The notes under the pieces: model-generated
Database searches by the model: none
The model's input: the letters and a program-made list of their open reading frames with translations, nothing else
Told to the model about the DNA's origin: nothing
Source: Hyphomicrobium sulfonivorans
Lineage (GTDB): Bacteria > Pseudomonadota > Alphaproteobacteria > Rhizobiales > Hyphomicrobiaceae
Direction of reading: 5' to 3'
Assembly: GCF_013306565.1 (NCBI RefSeq)
Contig: NZ_PZPO01000001.1
Location: 930,001-994,000 of the forward strand
DNA: 64,000 bases
In this document: positions 24,108 to 33,496 of the stretch, one piece after another
Position numbering within the stretch: position 1 is the stretch's first letter
How the letters are laid out: every line of letters begins with the position of its first letter
Translations under genes and position numbers: made by a program

Positions 24108-25022
24108 TTGCGGTTGAATAGAAGAATGTTCGCCGGAGCTGCGGCATTGCTTGTGACGGCGGTTACGTTGGGCGTCGCAACGCAATCACAGGCCGCGCGC
24201 GACAAACCGCTGAAAGTGGTGACGACATTCACGGTGATCGCTGACATCGCCAAGAATGTGGCCGGCGATGCTGCGGTCGTCGAATCGATCACCAAGCCCG
24301 GTGCTGAAATTCACGATTACGATCCGACGCCCGGTGACATCGTGAAGGCGCAGTCCGCCGATCTGGTGCTGTGGAACGGGCTCAATCTTGAGCGTTGGTT
24401 TGAGAAGTTTTTCCAGAACATCAGCGATGTTCCGAGCGTGGTAGTGAGCGACGGCATTGAGCCGATGGGCATCACCGAAGGCGCCTATTCGGGCAAGCCT
24501 AACCCGCACGCCTGGATGTCGCCCAGCAGCGCGCTGATCTACGTTGAGAATATTCGCAAGGCGCTGGTTGAGCGCGATCCGGATAACGCTGAGGTCTACA
24601 ACCGCAACGCTGCCGCCTATTCGGAGCGCATCAAAGCGATCGACAAGCCGCTGCGTGAGCGTCTGGCCGGCATTCCGGAAGGTCAGCGCTGGCTGGTGAC
24701 GAGCGAGGGCGCCTTCAGCTATCTCGCCCGCGATTATGATCTGCGCGAACTTTATCTGTGGCCGATCAATGCCGATCAGCAGGGCAGCCCGCAACAGGTC
24801 CGTCGTGTGATCGATGAGGTGCGCAAGAACGGCATTCCGGTGGTGTTCAGTGAAAGCACCGTGTCCGACAAGCCTGCGCGGCAGGTCGCCAAGGAAACCG
24901 GCGCGCGCTATGGTGGCGTGCTTTACGTCGACTCCCTTAGCGAAGAGGGTGGCCCGGTGCCGACATACCTCGACCTGCTTGAAACGACTGTTGGAACTGT
25001 AGCCAAGGGCTTCGGTTTATGA
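24108..25022 (+). CDS. sitA: Manganese/iron ABC transporter, periplasmic binding protein (SitA/MntC type)
   Basis: A 304-residue cluster A-I solute-binding protein. The signal peptide ([18 protein letters not shown], cleavage after QSQA) is followed by [19 protein letters not shown]. The metal ligands are visible: His in [12 protein letters not shown] (near residue 68), His in PNPHAWMSP (near 135), Glu in [16 protein letters not shown] (near 200), and Asp in [11 protein letters not shown] (near 276). The absence of a long His-rich loop favours Mn/Fe over zinc. I chose TTG 24108 because GGAG lies seven bases upstream and it gives a normal signal peptide; the ATG at 24030 has its AGAGG only one base away. 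Confidence 0.88.
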   Translation: MRLNRRMFAGAAALLVTAVTLGVATQSQAARDKPLKVVTTFTVIADIAKNVAGDAAVVESITKPGAEIHDYDPTPGDIVKAQSADLVLWNGLNLERWFEKFFQNISDVPSVVVSDGIEPMGITEGAYSGKPNPHAWMSPSSALIYVENIRKALVERDPDNAEVYNRNAAAYSERIKAIDKPLRERLAGIPEGQRWLVTSEGAFSYLARDYDLRELYLWPINADQQGSPQQVRRVIDEVRKNGIPVVFSESTVSDKPARQVAKETGARYGGVLYVDSLSEEGGPVPTYLDLLETTVGTVAKGFGL

Positions 25023-25936
25023 GTTCTGCTCCGGTGTTTCTGGCGGGAGCGAGCGGAGCAGAAGGCGTCGTCGCATCGTTATCGGTGCGCGACGTCACCG
25101 TCGCCTATCCCAGCGGGGTTACAGCGCTGCTGGATGCAACGTTCGAACTTGGCGCCGGCACAATCTGCGGGCTCGTCGGCGTCAACGGTAGCGGCAAGTC
25201 TACGCTCTTCAAGGCCATCATGGGCTTCGTGACGCCTTCGCGCGGCCAGGTTCGCATTTGTGGCCTGTCCGTCAATCAGGCGTTGAAGCGTTGCTGTGTT
25301 GCCTACGTTCCGCAGAGCGAGGAAGTCGATTGGAACTTCCCCGTGCTGGTGGAAGACGTGGTGATGATGGGCCGCTATGGCCATATGAATTTTCTGCGCA
25401 TCCCCACAGCCAAGGACAAAGAGAAGGTGACGGAATCGCTGGAGCGCGTGAACATGCTCCGGTTTCGCCACCATCAGATCGGTGAACTCTCGGGCGGACA
25501 GAAAAAGCGCGTGTTTCTGGCCCGGGCACTGGCGCAGGAAGCGCCGGTCATTCTGCTGGATGAGCCATTCACCGGCGTCGACGTGAAAACCGAAACGGCC
25601 ATCATCGAGCTGTTGCGGCAGTTGCGCGCCAGCGGTCATCTGATGCTGGTTTCGACGCACAATCTGGGCAGCGTGCCGGATTTCTGCGATCAGGTCGTGC
25701 TGCTGAACCGGACTGTCCTTGCGTCCGGGCCAACTGCAACCACCTTCACACCGCAGAATCTGGAGCGGGCATTTGGCGGCGTGCTGCGCAGCTTCCGCAT
25801 TGAGGGTGGTGATCTCCACGATGACCACGATGCGCGTAGCGTAACGGTGCTGACGGACGATGAACGCCCGGTGGTTTACTACGGCGAGGGCGGCCCCGAG
25901 GAAGAACCGTTGCGACGTACGGACAAGGGCGCGTGA
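25019..25936 (+). CDS. sitB: Manganese/iron ABC transporter, ATP-binding protein
   Basis: A 305-residue ABC ATPase. Walker A is [16 protein letters not shown] (about residues 55-70), the Q-loop is VPQSEEVDW, the signature is [18 protein letters not shown], Walker B is [12 protein letters not shown], and the H-loop is LVSTHNLG. After the ATPase core a tail of about 60 residues contains [12 protein letters not shown], a possible metal-sensing stretch. It overlaps sitA by four bases and sitC by one, so the four genes are translationally coupled. Confidence 0.94.
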   Translation: MSSAPVFLAGASGAEGVVASLSVRDVTVAYPSGVTALLDATFELGAGTICGLVGVNGSGKSTLFKAIMGFVTPSRGQVRICGLSVNQALKRCCVAYVPQSEEVDWNFPVLVEDVVMMGRYGHMNFLRIPTAKDKEKVTESLERVNMLRFRHHQIGELSGGQKKRVFLARALAQEAPVILLDEPFTGVDVKTETAIIELLRQLRASGHLMLVSTHNLGSVPDFCDQVVLLNRTVLASGPTATTFTPQNLERAFGGVLRSFRIEGGDLHDDHDARSVTVLTDDERPVVYYGEGGPEEEPLRRTDKGA

Positions 25937-26799
25937 TGCAGGAACTGATCGCCCCGTTTCTCTATGACTACATGCTGAAAGCAATGTTCGTCAGCGCGCT
26001 TGTCGGCGCGGTGTGCGCATTCCTGTCAGCGTTTCTCATGCTCAAAGGCTGGTCGCTGATGGGCGACGCGCTGGGGCATGCGGTGGTTCCCGGCGTTGCC
26101 GGCGCCTATTTGCTGCAACTGCCCTATGCGGCGGGCGCGTTCATCTCCGGTATGCTGGCGGCGCTGGGCATGGCGCTTGTAAAGCAGCGCACTCGCCTGC
26201 GCGAAGACGCGGTAATCGGGTTGGTTTTCACAACCTTCTTTGCAGCTGGTTTGCTGCTGGCTTCAATCTACCCCACTTCGGTCAGTATCCAGACGATCGT
26301 GCTGGGCAACATTCTCGGCATTTCGGATGAAGACGTCATCCAGGTCATCATTATTGCTGCGGTTTCGCTGACGATCCTGATCGCGAAATGGCGCGACCTG
26401 GTGGTTGTGTTCTTCGATGAAACCCATGCCCGCACAGTTGGCATCAACGCGTTCGCGCTGAAGATCGTGTTTTTCACGCTGCTGGCGGCATGCACGGTGG
26501 CGGCGTTGCAAACGGTGGGCGCGTGTCTGGTGATCGCCATGGTGGTGACGCCGGGGGCTACAGCCTACCTGCTCACGGATCGGTTCGGGCGCCTCATTAT
26601 TCTGAGTGTGCTTATCGGAGCGGGAACGAGCTTCTTTGGCGCTTACATCAGCTATTTTCTCGACGGCGCAACCGGCGGCGTCATCGTCACGCTGCAGACG
26701 CTGTTGTTTCTGGCGGCGTTCTATCTGGCGCCCAAGCATGGCGTGTTGGCCGGGCGCCGTCGCCAGTCGTCCGCTTCGTCTGAGGGGGCAATCCCATGA
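25936..26799 (+). CDS. sitC: Manganese/iron ABC transporter, permease 1
   Basis: A 287-residue ABC-3 family permease with about eight hydrophobic helices. Characteristic stretches are LMLKGWSLMGDALGHAVVPGVAGAYL, RLREDAVIGLVFTTFFAAGLLL, ETHARTVGINA and QTVGACLVIAMVVTPGATAYLL. The ATG at 25936 overlaps the sitB stop (TGATG); a GTG three bases earlier is possible. It forms the membrane channel with SitD. Confidence 0.92.
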   Translation: MQELIAPFLYDYMLKAMFVSALVGAVCAFLSAFLMLKGWSLMGDALGHAVVPGVAGAYLLQLPYAAGAFISGMLAALGMALVKQRTRLREDAVIGLVFTTFFAAGLLLASIYPTSVSIQTIVLGNILGISDEDVIQVIIIAAVSLTILIAKWRDLVVVFFDETHARTVGINAFALKIVFFTLLAACTVAALQTVGACLVIAMVVTPGATAYLLTDRFGRLIILSVLIGAGTSFFGAYISYFLDGATGGVIVTLQTLLFLAAFYLAPKHGVLAGRRRQSSASSEGAIP

Positions 26800-27653
26800 G
26801 CGAGGTGTGGAGCTTTTTCGCCGAGCCGCTGGGTTATGCGTTCATGCAGCGGGCGCTGTTGGGGGCCGTTCTGATCGGCGCGGTGTGCTCGGTGCTGTCG
26901 TGCTATCTGGTGCTTAAGGGCTGGTCGCTAATGGGCGATGCCATTTCGCACGCGGTGCTGCCGGGTGTCGTGCTCTCGTTTGTGCTGGGGCTGCCGTTGG
27001 CGATTGGCGCGTTCGCGGCCGGGCTATTCTGCGCGGTAGCAACCGGCTACCTGAAGGAGAACAGCCGCGTGAAGGAAGATACGGTGATGGGCATCGTGTT
27101 TTCCGGCATGTTCGGCTTCGGTCTGGTGCTGTTTTCAAAGGTGGAAACTGACCAGCACCTCAATCACATTCTGTTCGGCAACATGTTGGGCATCACGCCG
27201 CGCGATCTTGTCGAAGTGGGCATCATCGCCGGAATAACGCTGCTTATCGTGATCGCGAAGTGGCGCGACCTGCTGCTCTATTGTTTCGATCCGGCTCAGG
27301 CGCGGGCGGTGGGATTGCCGCTCTCGGTGATCCATTACGGGCTTCTAGTGCTGCTGGCGCTGACGATCGTTGCTTCGATCAAGGCGGTCGGCATCATCCT
27401 TGTTGTTGCGATGCTCATTGCCCCCGGAGCAACGGCCTATCTGCTGACCAATCGTTTTTCGCGCATGCTGATGATTGCGGCCGCGGTTGCGATCGGTTCA
27501 TGCGTTATTGGAACGCTGCTCAGCTTCCACATCGACGGTGCAACGGGCCCATGCATCGTGCTGGTGCAGGCATTTGCGTTTGTGCTGGCGTTTCTGTTCG
27601 CGCCGCGCCACGGCGTGCTGGCAATGCGGCGTGAGCAGCGCCCGACGGCATAA
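26796..27653 (+). CDS. sitD: Manganese/iron ABC transporter, permease 2
   Basis: A 285-residue ABC-3 permease paralogous to its upstream neighbour. Conserved stretches are LVLKGWSLMGDAISHAVLPGVVL, RVKEDTVMGIVFSGMFGFGLVLF, FDPAQARAVGLPL and AVGIILVVAMLIAPGATAYLLT. It overlaps sitC by four bases (ATGA) and is followed directly by a strong terminator. Two permease genes are typical of SitABCD/YfeABCD. Confidence 0.93.
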   Translation: MSEVWSFFAEPLGYAFMQRALLGAVLIGAVCSVLSCYLVLKGWSLMGDAISHAVLPGVVLSFVLGLPLAIGAFAAGLFCAVATGYLKENSRVKEDTVMGIVFSGMFGFGLVLFSKVETDQHLNHILFGNMLGITPRDLVEVGIIAGITLLIVIAKWRDLLLYCFDPAQARAVGLPLSVIHYGLLVLLALTIVASIKAVGIILVVAMLIAPGATAYLLTNRFSRMLMIAAAVAIGSCVIGTLLSFHIDGATGPCIVLVQAFAFVLAFLFAPRHGVLAMRREQRPTA

Positions 27654-27655
27654 AA

Positions 27656-27689
27656 AAAGACCGACGCGGGTGTGTCCGCGTCGGTCTTT
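27656..27689. terminator. Strong bidirectional terminator between sitD and the RND pump gene
   Basis: A perfect 14-base stem (AAAGACCGACGCGG at 27656-27669, CCGCGTCGGTCTTT at 27676-27689) has a six-base loop. An A-run precedes it, so both strands present a T-run after the stem. It starts within a few bases of the sitD stop and 27 bases from the stop of the opposing RND gene. Confidence 0.93.
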
Positions 27690-27715
27690 GTCATACTAAT
27701 CGGCATCGTCTCAGC

Positions 27716-30700
27716 TTAGTGAGGTGTCGCCGGATTGGTATCTGGCGACGCATCTGAAGCGTCGCGGCGATGCTCGCGCGCGATGTAGGTGTATACCGCA
27801 GGCGTCACAAACAACGTGAACAGCGTGCCGATCGTCATGCCGAAGGCAATGACGATGCCGATGGCGAAGCGCGACGCAGCGCCGGCGCCCGAAGCGAAAA
27901 TCAGCGGCACCATTGCGATCACCATTGCCGCCGTCGTCATCAGAATGGGTCGCAAACGGATAGCCGCGGCTTCCTCAATTGCCTCACGGCGCCCCATGCC
28001 CTGCGAAGCCTGCAGATGGTTGGCATAGTCCACCATCAGGATGCCGTGCTTGGAGATGAGGCCGATGAGTGTGACGAGGCCGATCTGCGTGTAGATGTTC
28101 ATCGTCGCGAGGCCGAACGTCAGCGGTATCAGTGCGCCGAAGATCGAGGTGGGCAACGCGATGAGAATGATCAGCGGATCGCGGAAGCTTTCGTACTGCG
28201 CGGCCAGCACGAGATAGATGACGATCAGCGCGAAAATGAAGGTGATGACGAGCTGGCTGCCTTCCTGTTCGTACTGGCGGCTCTCGCCCTGGAAGTCATA
28301 GGAGAATGACTCCGGAAACACCTCTTTCGACTTTGTCTTCAGGAAGTCGATGACCTCGCCGACGGTGCGGCCGGGGAAGGGCACGCCCTGCAGCATTGCC
28401 GAGTTGAGCTGCTGGAAGCTGGTCAACGCATTTGGCTGCACGCTTTCGCTGATCTCGACGATGGTCGATAGCGGCACCATCGCGCCCGACGACGTTTTGA
28501 TCTCGTAACGCTTGATCCAGTCCGGTTCGAGGCGGAAGTCGCGCGGAACCTGAGGGACCACCTGATAGCTACGGCCATAGAGATTGAACCGGTTGACGTA
28601 GTTACCGCCCAACAGCGTTGCCAGTGACGCGCCGATGTCCTGCATGGTGATGCCCAGGCTGTTGGCCTTGGCGTGGTCGATCTTCAGCTCAAGCTGCGGC
28701 GTATCGAACTTCAGGTCGGTATCGACGAAGATGAACAGGCCGCTTTGCAGTGCCTCTTCCTTCATCTTCTCCAACACCTGCGCAAGTTGCTCGTAATCCG
28801 ATGTTGTCGTGATGACGAACTGGATCGGCGGCCCACCGGTTGAGCCCGGCAGCGATGGCTCGCCAAAGGTAAGGATCTGGCCGCCGGCGATGCCATTCAC
28901 CTTGGGCTGCAGGTCTTGCAGAATTTGCGACTGGGTGCGCGTGCGGTCTTCCCACGGCTTGAACAGAATGCCGGAGAAGGCCTGATTTACGTCGCCGCCC
29001 ATGCCGTTGATCGAGAAGACGTTTTCTTTCTCGGGCACGGTCTGGAACACCTCGTAGAGGTGGTCGGTCACCTGCTCCAGATAGTCGATGTTGGTTGCCG
29101 GTGGTGTCTTCACGAGGCTGAATAGAATGCCCTGATCTTCTTCCGGCGCCAGTTCCTGCTGTGCCGTGACGTACATCAGCGCCGTGGCGACAATGACGCC
29201 GACGATTACGAGGATGGTCACGGGGCGATAGTCCAGCGTGCGTGTAAGGCGGCGCTGGTAGCGCTGTTTCAGGCGGTCAAACGTGTGGTCGAGGAATTTC
29301 ACGAACCGGCCTGACGACAGCTCGGAGGTGAGAAGTTTCGAGCACATCATTGGCGAAAGCGTCAATGCGATGACACCCGACACGATCACCGCGCCGGCCA
29401 GCGTAAACGCAAACTCGCGGAACAGCGATCCGGTAAGGCCGGAGACGAATCCGATAGGTGCGTAAACAGCGGCGAGTGTGATGGTCATCGAAATGACGGG
29501 AACGGCAATCTCGCGCGCGCCTACGATGGAAGCATCGTAAGGCGACAGGCCTTCCTCGATGTGGCGGTGGATGTTTTCGACCACCACGATTGCGTCGTCG
29601 ACGACCAGGCCGATCGCCAGCACGAGGGCCAGCAGGGTGAGCAGATTGAGCGAGTAGCCGAGCGCCAGCAGCGCGAACATGACGCCGATGAGTGACAGCG
29701 GGATGGTGATGATCGGGATCAGTGTCGAGCGCAGGCTGCCAAGGAAAAGGAAGATCACGACGATAACGATGACCGCTGCTTCGACCAGCGTCTTGCGGAC
29801 TTCGGAGATCGAGGCGTCGATGAACTTGGTGGAATCGTAGGCGATTGCGGCGGACATGCCGGGCGGCAATTCAGCCTCGATGGCTGGAAATTCCTTGCGA
29901 ACGTCGGCGATGACGGTCAGCGGATTGGCGGTCGGCGTCGAAAAGATGCCAATGAACACCGCCTTCAGGCCGTCAAATGAAGAAGTGGAGTTCACGTCTT
30001 CTGCGCCAAGCGAAATCTCGGCGATGTCATGGAGCCGTACCAATGCATCGCCACGCGCCGCCACAACGAGCTGACCGAATGCGTCGGCGCTGGCGAGCGA
30101 GGTCTCGGCGTTGATGGTCGTCTGGACGAAGTCGCCCTTGATCTGGCCTGCTGCGGTTGTGAAGTTATTGGCCGCCAGCGCCGCGCGGACCTGCAATGGC
30201 GTTACGCCAAGTGCGGCCATCTTCTGCGGGTTGAGCCAGATGCGCATCGCGAACGTCTGGCCGCCAAGGATCTGCGCATTGGCAACGCCATCGACGGTTT
30301 GCAGCTTCGGCTGCACAACGCGGCTGAGATAGTCGGTGATCTGCGATGACGACAGCACGTCGCTGTTGAACGACAGATACATCAGCGCGGTCGATTCACC
30401 GGTCTGCTTCACCACAACTGGGTCCATCGCCTCGGGAGGCAGCACACTGCGCACCTGATTGACCTTCGACAGAACGTCGGTGACGGCGCGATCAGGATCG
30501 GCGTTGAGGCGCAGGTTGAGCGTCACCGAGCTGACATTCTGGCGCGAGGTGGAGGTGAGCGTGTCGATGCCTTCCGCGCTCGCCACCGCCTGCTGGATCG
30601 GGATGGTGATGAACCCCTTGATCACATCGGCGTTCGCACCGGGATACGCCGTCGTGATGGTGATCGTCGTGTTCGACAGCTCGGGATACTGCCGCACCTG

Positions 30701-30796
30701 CAAATTGAACGCCGCGCTCAGGCCGATCAGCAGGATCAGCAGGCTGACAACCGTCGCAAGAACCGGACGGCGGATGAAGATGTCGGTGAATGCCAT
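27716..30796 (-). CDS. RND (HAE1) efflux pump, inner-membrane permease
   Basis: A 1026-residue permease with the AcrB/MexB plan: helix 1 in FIRRPVLATVVSLLILLIG, two large periplasmic loops, and 12 helices. Proton-relay Asp residues are in helix 4 (AIGLVVDDAIVVVENIHRH). VRQYPELSNTTITITTAYPGA near the N terminus and QIGLVTLIGLISKHGILMV in the second half are family signatures. It exports drugs or other amphiphiles using proton flow. The membrane fusion gene lies 9 bases upstream in the same operon. No outer-membrane channel gene is nearby, so a TolC-type partner must be supplied from elsewhere. Confidence 0.95.
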   Translation of the reverse strand: MAFTDIFIRRPVLATVVSLLILLIGLSAAFNLQVRQYPELSNTTITITTAYPGANADVIKGFITIPIQQAVASAEGIDTLTSTSRQNVSSVTLNLRLNADPDRAVTDVLSKVNQVRSVLPPEAMDPVVVKQTGESTALMYLSFNSDVLSSSQITDYLSRVVQPKLQTVDGVANAQILGGQTFAMRIWLNPQKMAALGVTPLQVRAALAANNFTTAAGQIKGDFVQTTINAETSLASADAFGQLVVAARGDALVRLHDIAEISLGAEDVNSTSSFDGLKAVFIGIFSTPTANPLTVIADVRKEFPAIEAELPPGMSAAIAYDSTKFIDASISEVRKTLVEAAVIVIVVIFLFLGSLRSTLIPIITIPLSLIGVMFALLALGYSLNLLTLLALVLAIGLVVDDAIVVVENIHRHIEEGLSPYDASIVGAREIAVPVISMTITLAAVYAPIGFVSGLTGSLFREFAFTLAGAVIVSGVIALTLSPMMCSKLLTSELSSGRFVKFLDHTFDRLKQRYQRRLTRTLDYRPVTILVIVGVIVATALMYVTAQQELAPEEDQGILFSLVKTPPATNIDYLEQVTDHLYEVFQTVPEKENVFSINGMGGDVNQAFSGILFKPWEDRTRTQSQILQDLQPKVNGIAGGQILTFGEPSLPGSTGGPPIQFVITTTSDYEQLAQVLEKMKEEALQSGLFIFVDTDLKFDTPQLELKIDHAKANSLGITMQDIGASLATLLGGNYVNRFNLYGRSYQVVPQVPRDFRLEPDWIKRYEIKTSSGAMVPLSTIVEISESVQPNALTSFQQLNSAMLQGVPFPGRTVGEVIDFLKTKSKEVFPESFSYDFQGESRQYEQEGSQLVITFIFALIVIYLVLAAQYESFRDPLIILIALPTSIFGALIPLTFGLATMNIYTQIGLVTLIGLISKHGILMVDYANHLQASQGMGRREAIEEAAAIRLRPILMTTAAMVIAMVPLIFASGAGAASRFAIGIVIAFGMTIGTLFTLFVTPAVYTYIAREHRRDASDASPDTNPATPH

Positions 30797-30805
30797 GGGC
30801 CGCTC

Positions 30806-31954
30806 TTATTGATAGGGCCGCTCGGCCGGTGGTGCCGGCGCTTGCGAATTGTCAACTGTCACGAGCGCGCCGTTGGTGAGCTTGATCTGGCCGCTGGTTG
30901 CGACCTGCTCGCCGGCGGTCAGACCCGAAGTAACTGCAACGCGATCCTGGCGCACCTGCCCGGTGGTGACGAACCGGCGCTCAACTGTGAAGACCGGTTT
31001 CGCATCGGGCGCGGGGGTCGGTTGACCGGGTTGGGACTCGGCGGGCTTCAGCACGTAAATGCTGTCGCCGTAGAGGCTGTAGGTGATGGCCGTGCGTGGC
31101 ACGGTGACAAAGTTCTGTGGCCCGCTGGCCAGCACTGTCACGTTGGCGAACATGCCCGGCAGCAGCTCGCTTTCAAGATTGGGCACTGTGCCACGCACCA
31201 GCAGCGTACGCGTATCCTTGGCCACGCGCGCATCAAGCGACGAGATGGTGCCCTGGAACACCTTGTCGGGATAAGCATCGACCGTCAGTTCGATGGTCTG
31301 ACCGACACTCAGCTTATCGACGTTCTGCTCCGGCATCGGGAAATCGACCCAGATCGGATTGAGCGCCTGCAACGAAACCATCGCTAGACCGGGCGAGATG
31401 TACTGACCGAGTTCTACGTGGCGGATGCCAAGCCTGCCGGAAAACGGGGCGATGATGGTCTTCTGCGCGATCAGAGCCTTGATGCGGTTCAGCGAAGCCA
31501 CTGCGCTATCGTGCTTGGCGCGGGCCGTATCGACATTGGCGGCGGAAGCAACTGACTTGGTCAGAAGGTCGGACTGACGTTTGAACGACAACTCGGCTTC
31601 GCGCAAAACCGCTTCAGCGCTGGCAAGATCGGCCAGCTCCACTGAGATATCGAGCTGCACCAGCTTGGTGCCCGCAGCAACGTCCTGTCCGCTTTCGAAA
31701 TGCAACTCGGTGACGATGCCGGGAACCTGCGCGGCTATCTCGACGCCCTGCGATGCGATCAGCGTGCCAATGGCGGGCAGGCGCTCGGCCCACTCTGCGG
31801 TGCTGGCGGCTTCGGCGGTGATGGTTGCAGGCGGCGGGCGCTGCGAACTCAGGAACTCCTGGATCATCTTCGGTTTGAAGACGAACTGGAAATACGCCAG
31901 GCCGCCAATGAAGGCGGCAAGAATAAGAAGGGTGATTAGAAAGCGTTTGAGCAT
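30806..31954 (-). CDS. RND efflux pump, periplasmic membrane fusion protein
   Basis: A 382-residue protein with one N-terminal membrane anchor (FLITLLILAAFIGGLAYFQF). Barrel-sandwich halves (GVEIAAQVPGIVTELHF and TIIAPFSGRLGIRHVELGQYI) flank a helical hairpin, followed by a beta-barrel (IELTVDAYPDKVFQGTISSL) and a membrane-proximal domain. It links the RND permease to an outer-membrane channel. It is co-transcribed with the permease. Confidence 0.93.
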   Translation of the reverse strand: MLKRFLITLLILAAFIGGLAYFQFVFKPKMIQEFLSSQRPPPATITAEAASTAEWAERLPAIGTLIASQGVEIAAQVPGIVTELHFESGQDVAAGTKLVQLDISVELADLASAEAVLREAELSFKRQSDLLTKSVASAANVDTARAKHDSAVASLNRIKALIAQKTIIAPFSGRLGIRHVELGQYISPGLAMVSLQALNPIWVDFPMPEQNVDKLSVGQTIELTVDAYPDKVFQGTISSLDARVAKDTRTLLVRGTVPNLESELLPGMFANVTVLASGPQNFVTVPRTAITYSLYGDSIYVLKPAESQPGQPTPAPDAKPVFTVERRFVTTGQVRQDRVAVTSGLTAGEQVATSGQIKLTNGALVTVDNSQAPAPPAERPYQ

Positions 31955-32003
31955 CGGCAGTCCCGCTGCCGCCTCTGCCCATGAACGGGCAGGGCGGCCT
32001 CAA

Positions 32004-32294
32004 TCAGTTTTTGGCCGCGCCCGGCATGAAGCCGTAAGTGTCATCGGCCCAACGTACATTCGTTGAAACCGCTGGCGCATGCGGTCCCCGATCAGGCATG
32101 ACTTCCAGCTTGTATCGGAGAAAGCTGTGCCCCGTCGACTGGCACCGTTTCCACTGCCCGTGCTTCAGATAGGCGCAGCAGACGCGATCAGTCGCCCCGT
32201 ATCGCGATGCGAGATGGTGTAGAGCGTTGAGTGCTGCAAGATATGAGGCACGCCGCACAGGTTGTATTCCGTGCGGATGTTGCAAGTCAGTCAC
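32004..32294 (-). CDS. Small hypothetical protein
   Basis: A 96-residue open frame with a GTG start five bases after the stop of the ROK-family gene on the same strand. Part of it looks protein-like (ALNALHHLASRYGATDRVC, then AYLKHGQWKRCQSTGHSF), with three cysteines, but I recognise no family. No clear ribosome site is visible. It fills most of an otherwise empty 345-base gap. It may be real, coupled to the kinase, or chance. Confidence 0.35.
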   Translation of the reverse strand: MTDLQHPHGIQPVRRASYLAALNALHHLASRYGATDRVCCAYLKHGQWKRCQSTGHSFLRYKLEVMPDRGPHAPAVSTNVRWADDTYGFMPGAAKN

Positions 32295-32299
32295 GCATT

Positions 32300-33376
32300 T
32301 CAGGGCTTGCCGTTGCGCATGCTGAAGCGTGCGTTGCCAAGGCCGGTGCCGATGGTGAGCACACCCCAGTGCTCATAGCTCTGCATGATGGGAAGGGCGC
32401 TGAGACCCTGCACCACGGCATCGTTATGAATCACAATATGCGTGCTGTGGTCGCCGATGTTCGGAATCAGGCTGCAAAGCTGATCGGCCAGATTGAATTG
32501 GCTGCTTTCCCAGTTGCCCGGCAAATTCTGCGCGCCGGTTTCTATCGTTCCGTCCTCGCGGATAAGGCCAGGGCACGCGATGCCGACAAGCGGCGCCAGC
32601 TTGAGGTCTTTTTTCTCGGCAATGCGGATATGCTCATCAAGCATGTCGGCAATGCGTTGCACGGCTTCATCGCGTTTGGTGTTCTCATCGCCATGGCGCC
32701 AGATGTCCGATGCAAAGACGTTGGCCTTTGAAAGATCCTTCGCTTTTTTGAGACGGAGTTCGACAATGCCGGCGCGAATGTTTGTGCCGCCGATGTCAAC
32801 AGCGAGAATGCCGTCATACCCCTCCAGCATCCACGACGGCATGAGATGAGCCGAGCCGATCAATCCGGCTTCATCGGGATGGTGCTGGATCAGCTCAAGC
32901 TTGACGTCGATGCCTGCCGCCTGCAGCAGCACTTGCGTGCGGCCCACCGCCAGCTCGCCAACACGACTGCCGCGCATGCCGCCGCCGACAACGATCGCTT
33001 CGGTGTTGCGCCAGTTTGCGGCCCGCAGGAAACGTCGGATTACGGTGGTGAGTGTCTGCGCGAATTCTTCGACCGCGCTGTGAATGACGCCGCCAGCAGC
33101 GGGATCGCCTTCAGCCAGCAGCTTGTCGAGCTGCTTTTTTGATAGCTGTTCGGAATCCTGTTCGCCTAGAGGATCAGCGCCCAGCTCTCGCAGTGGCTCA
33201 CGCCACTTTTCCAGCATGGCATGGAAGGCACCTCGGCTTGCTTTGTCGCCGATAAAGCCCTCGTCGTCCTTAAGCGTAAGATTGTAGCTGTCGACCTCGA
33301 CGCTCGGCAGCGTCTGCGCGCCATGCGAGCTTAGCGCCGGCCGGCGATCTGCACTCGTTACCGACATCGCATCCAC
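32300..33376 (-). CDS. ROK-family sugar kinase homologue with circularly permuted motif order
   Basis: A 358-residue protein with ROK motifs in permuted order. The C-terminal ROK features come first: GAFHAMLEKW, LAEGDPAAGGVIHSAVEEFAQTL, TEAIVVGGGMRGSRVGEL and DEAGLIGSAHLMPS (about residues 48-182). The usual N-terminal features follow: ILAVDIGGTNIRAGIVEL (about 190), IACPGLIREDGTIETGAQNLPGNW, VIHNDAVVQGLS and, at the very end, LTIGTGLGNARF. The zinc motif CxCGxxGCxE of many ROK proteins is missing. A glucokinase role would fit the adjacent trehalose genes but is inference. The start may instead be the ATG three codons downstream. Confidence 0.8.
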   Translation of the reverse strand: MDAMSVTSADRRPALSSHGAQTLPSVEVDSYNLTLKDDEGFIGDKASRGAFHAMLEKWREPLRELGADPLGEQDSEQLSKKQLDKLLAEGDPAAGGVIHSAVEEFAQTLTTVIRRFLRAANWRNTEAIVVGGGMRGSRVGELAVGRTQVLLQAAGIDVKLELIQHHPDEAGLIGSAHLMPSWMLEGYDGILAVDIGGTNIRAGIVELRLKKAKDLSKANVFASDIWRHGDENTKRDEAVQRIADMLDEHIRIAEKKDLKLAPLVGIACPGLIREDGTIETGAQNLPGNWESSQFNLADQLCSLIPNIGDHSTHIVIHNDAVVQGLSALPIMQSYEHWGVLTIGTGLGNARFSMRNGKP

Positions 33377-33496
33377 CGCAAACAGGCGGCGCCCTCTGTT
33401 GAACCGCTCCCGATTGGTGGTGCACGCCGGGATCGAGCGATAAACTCATTGCGAGCGGTAAGGGTTCCTGCGGCCAAGCTTCGGCGCAGGCGGGTG

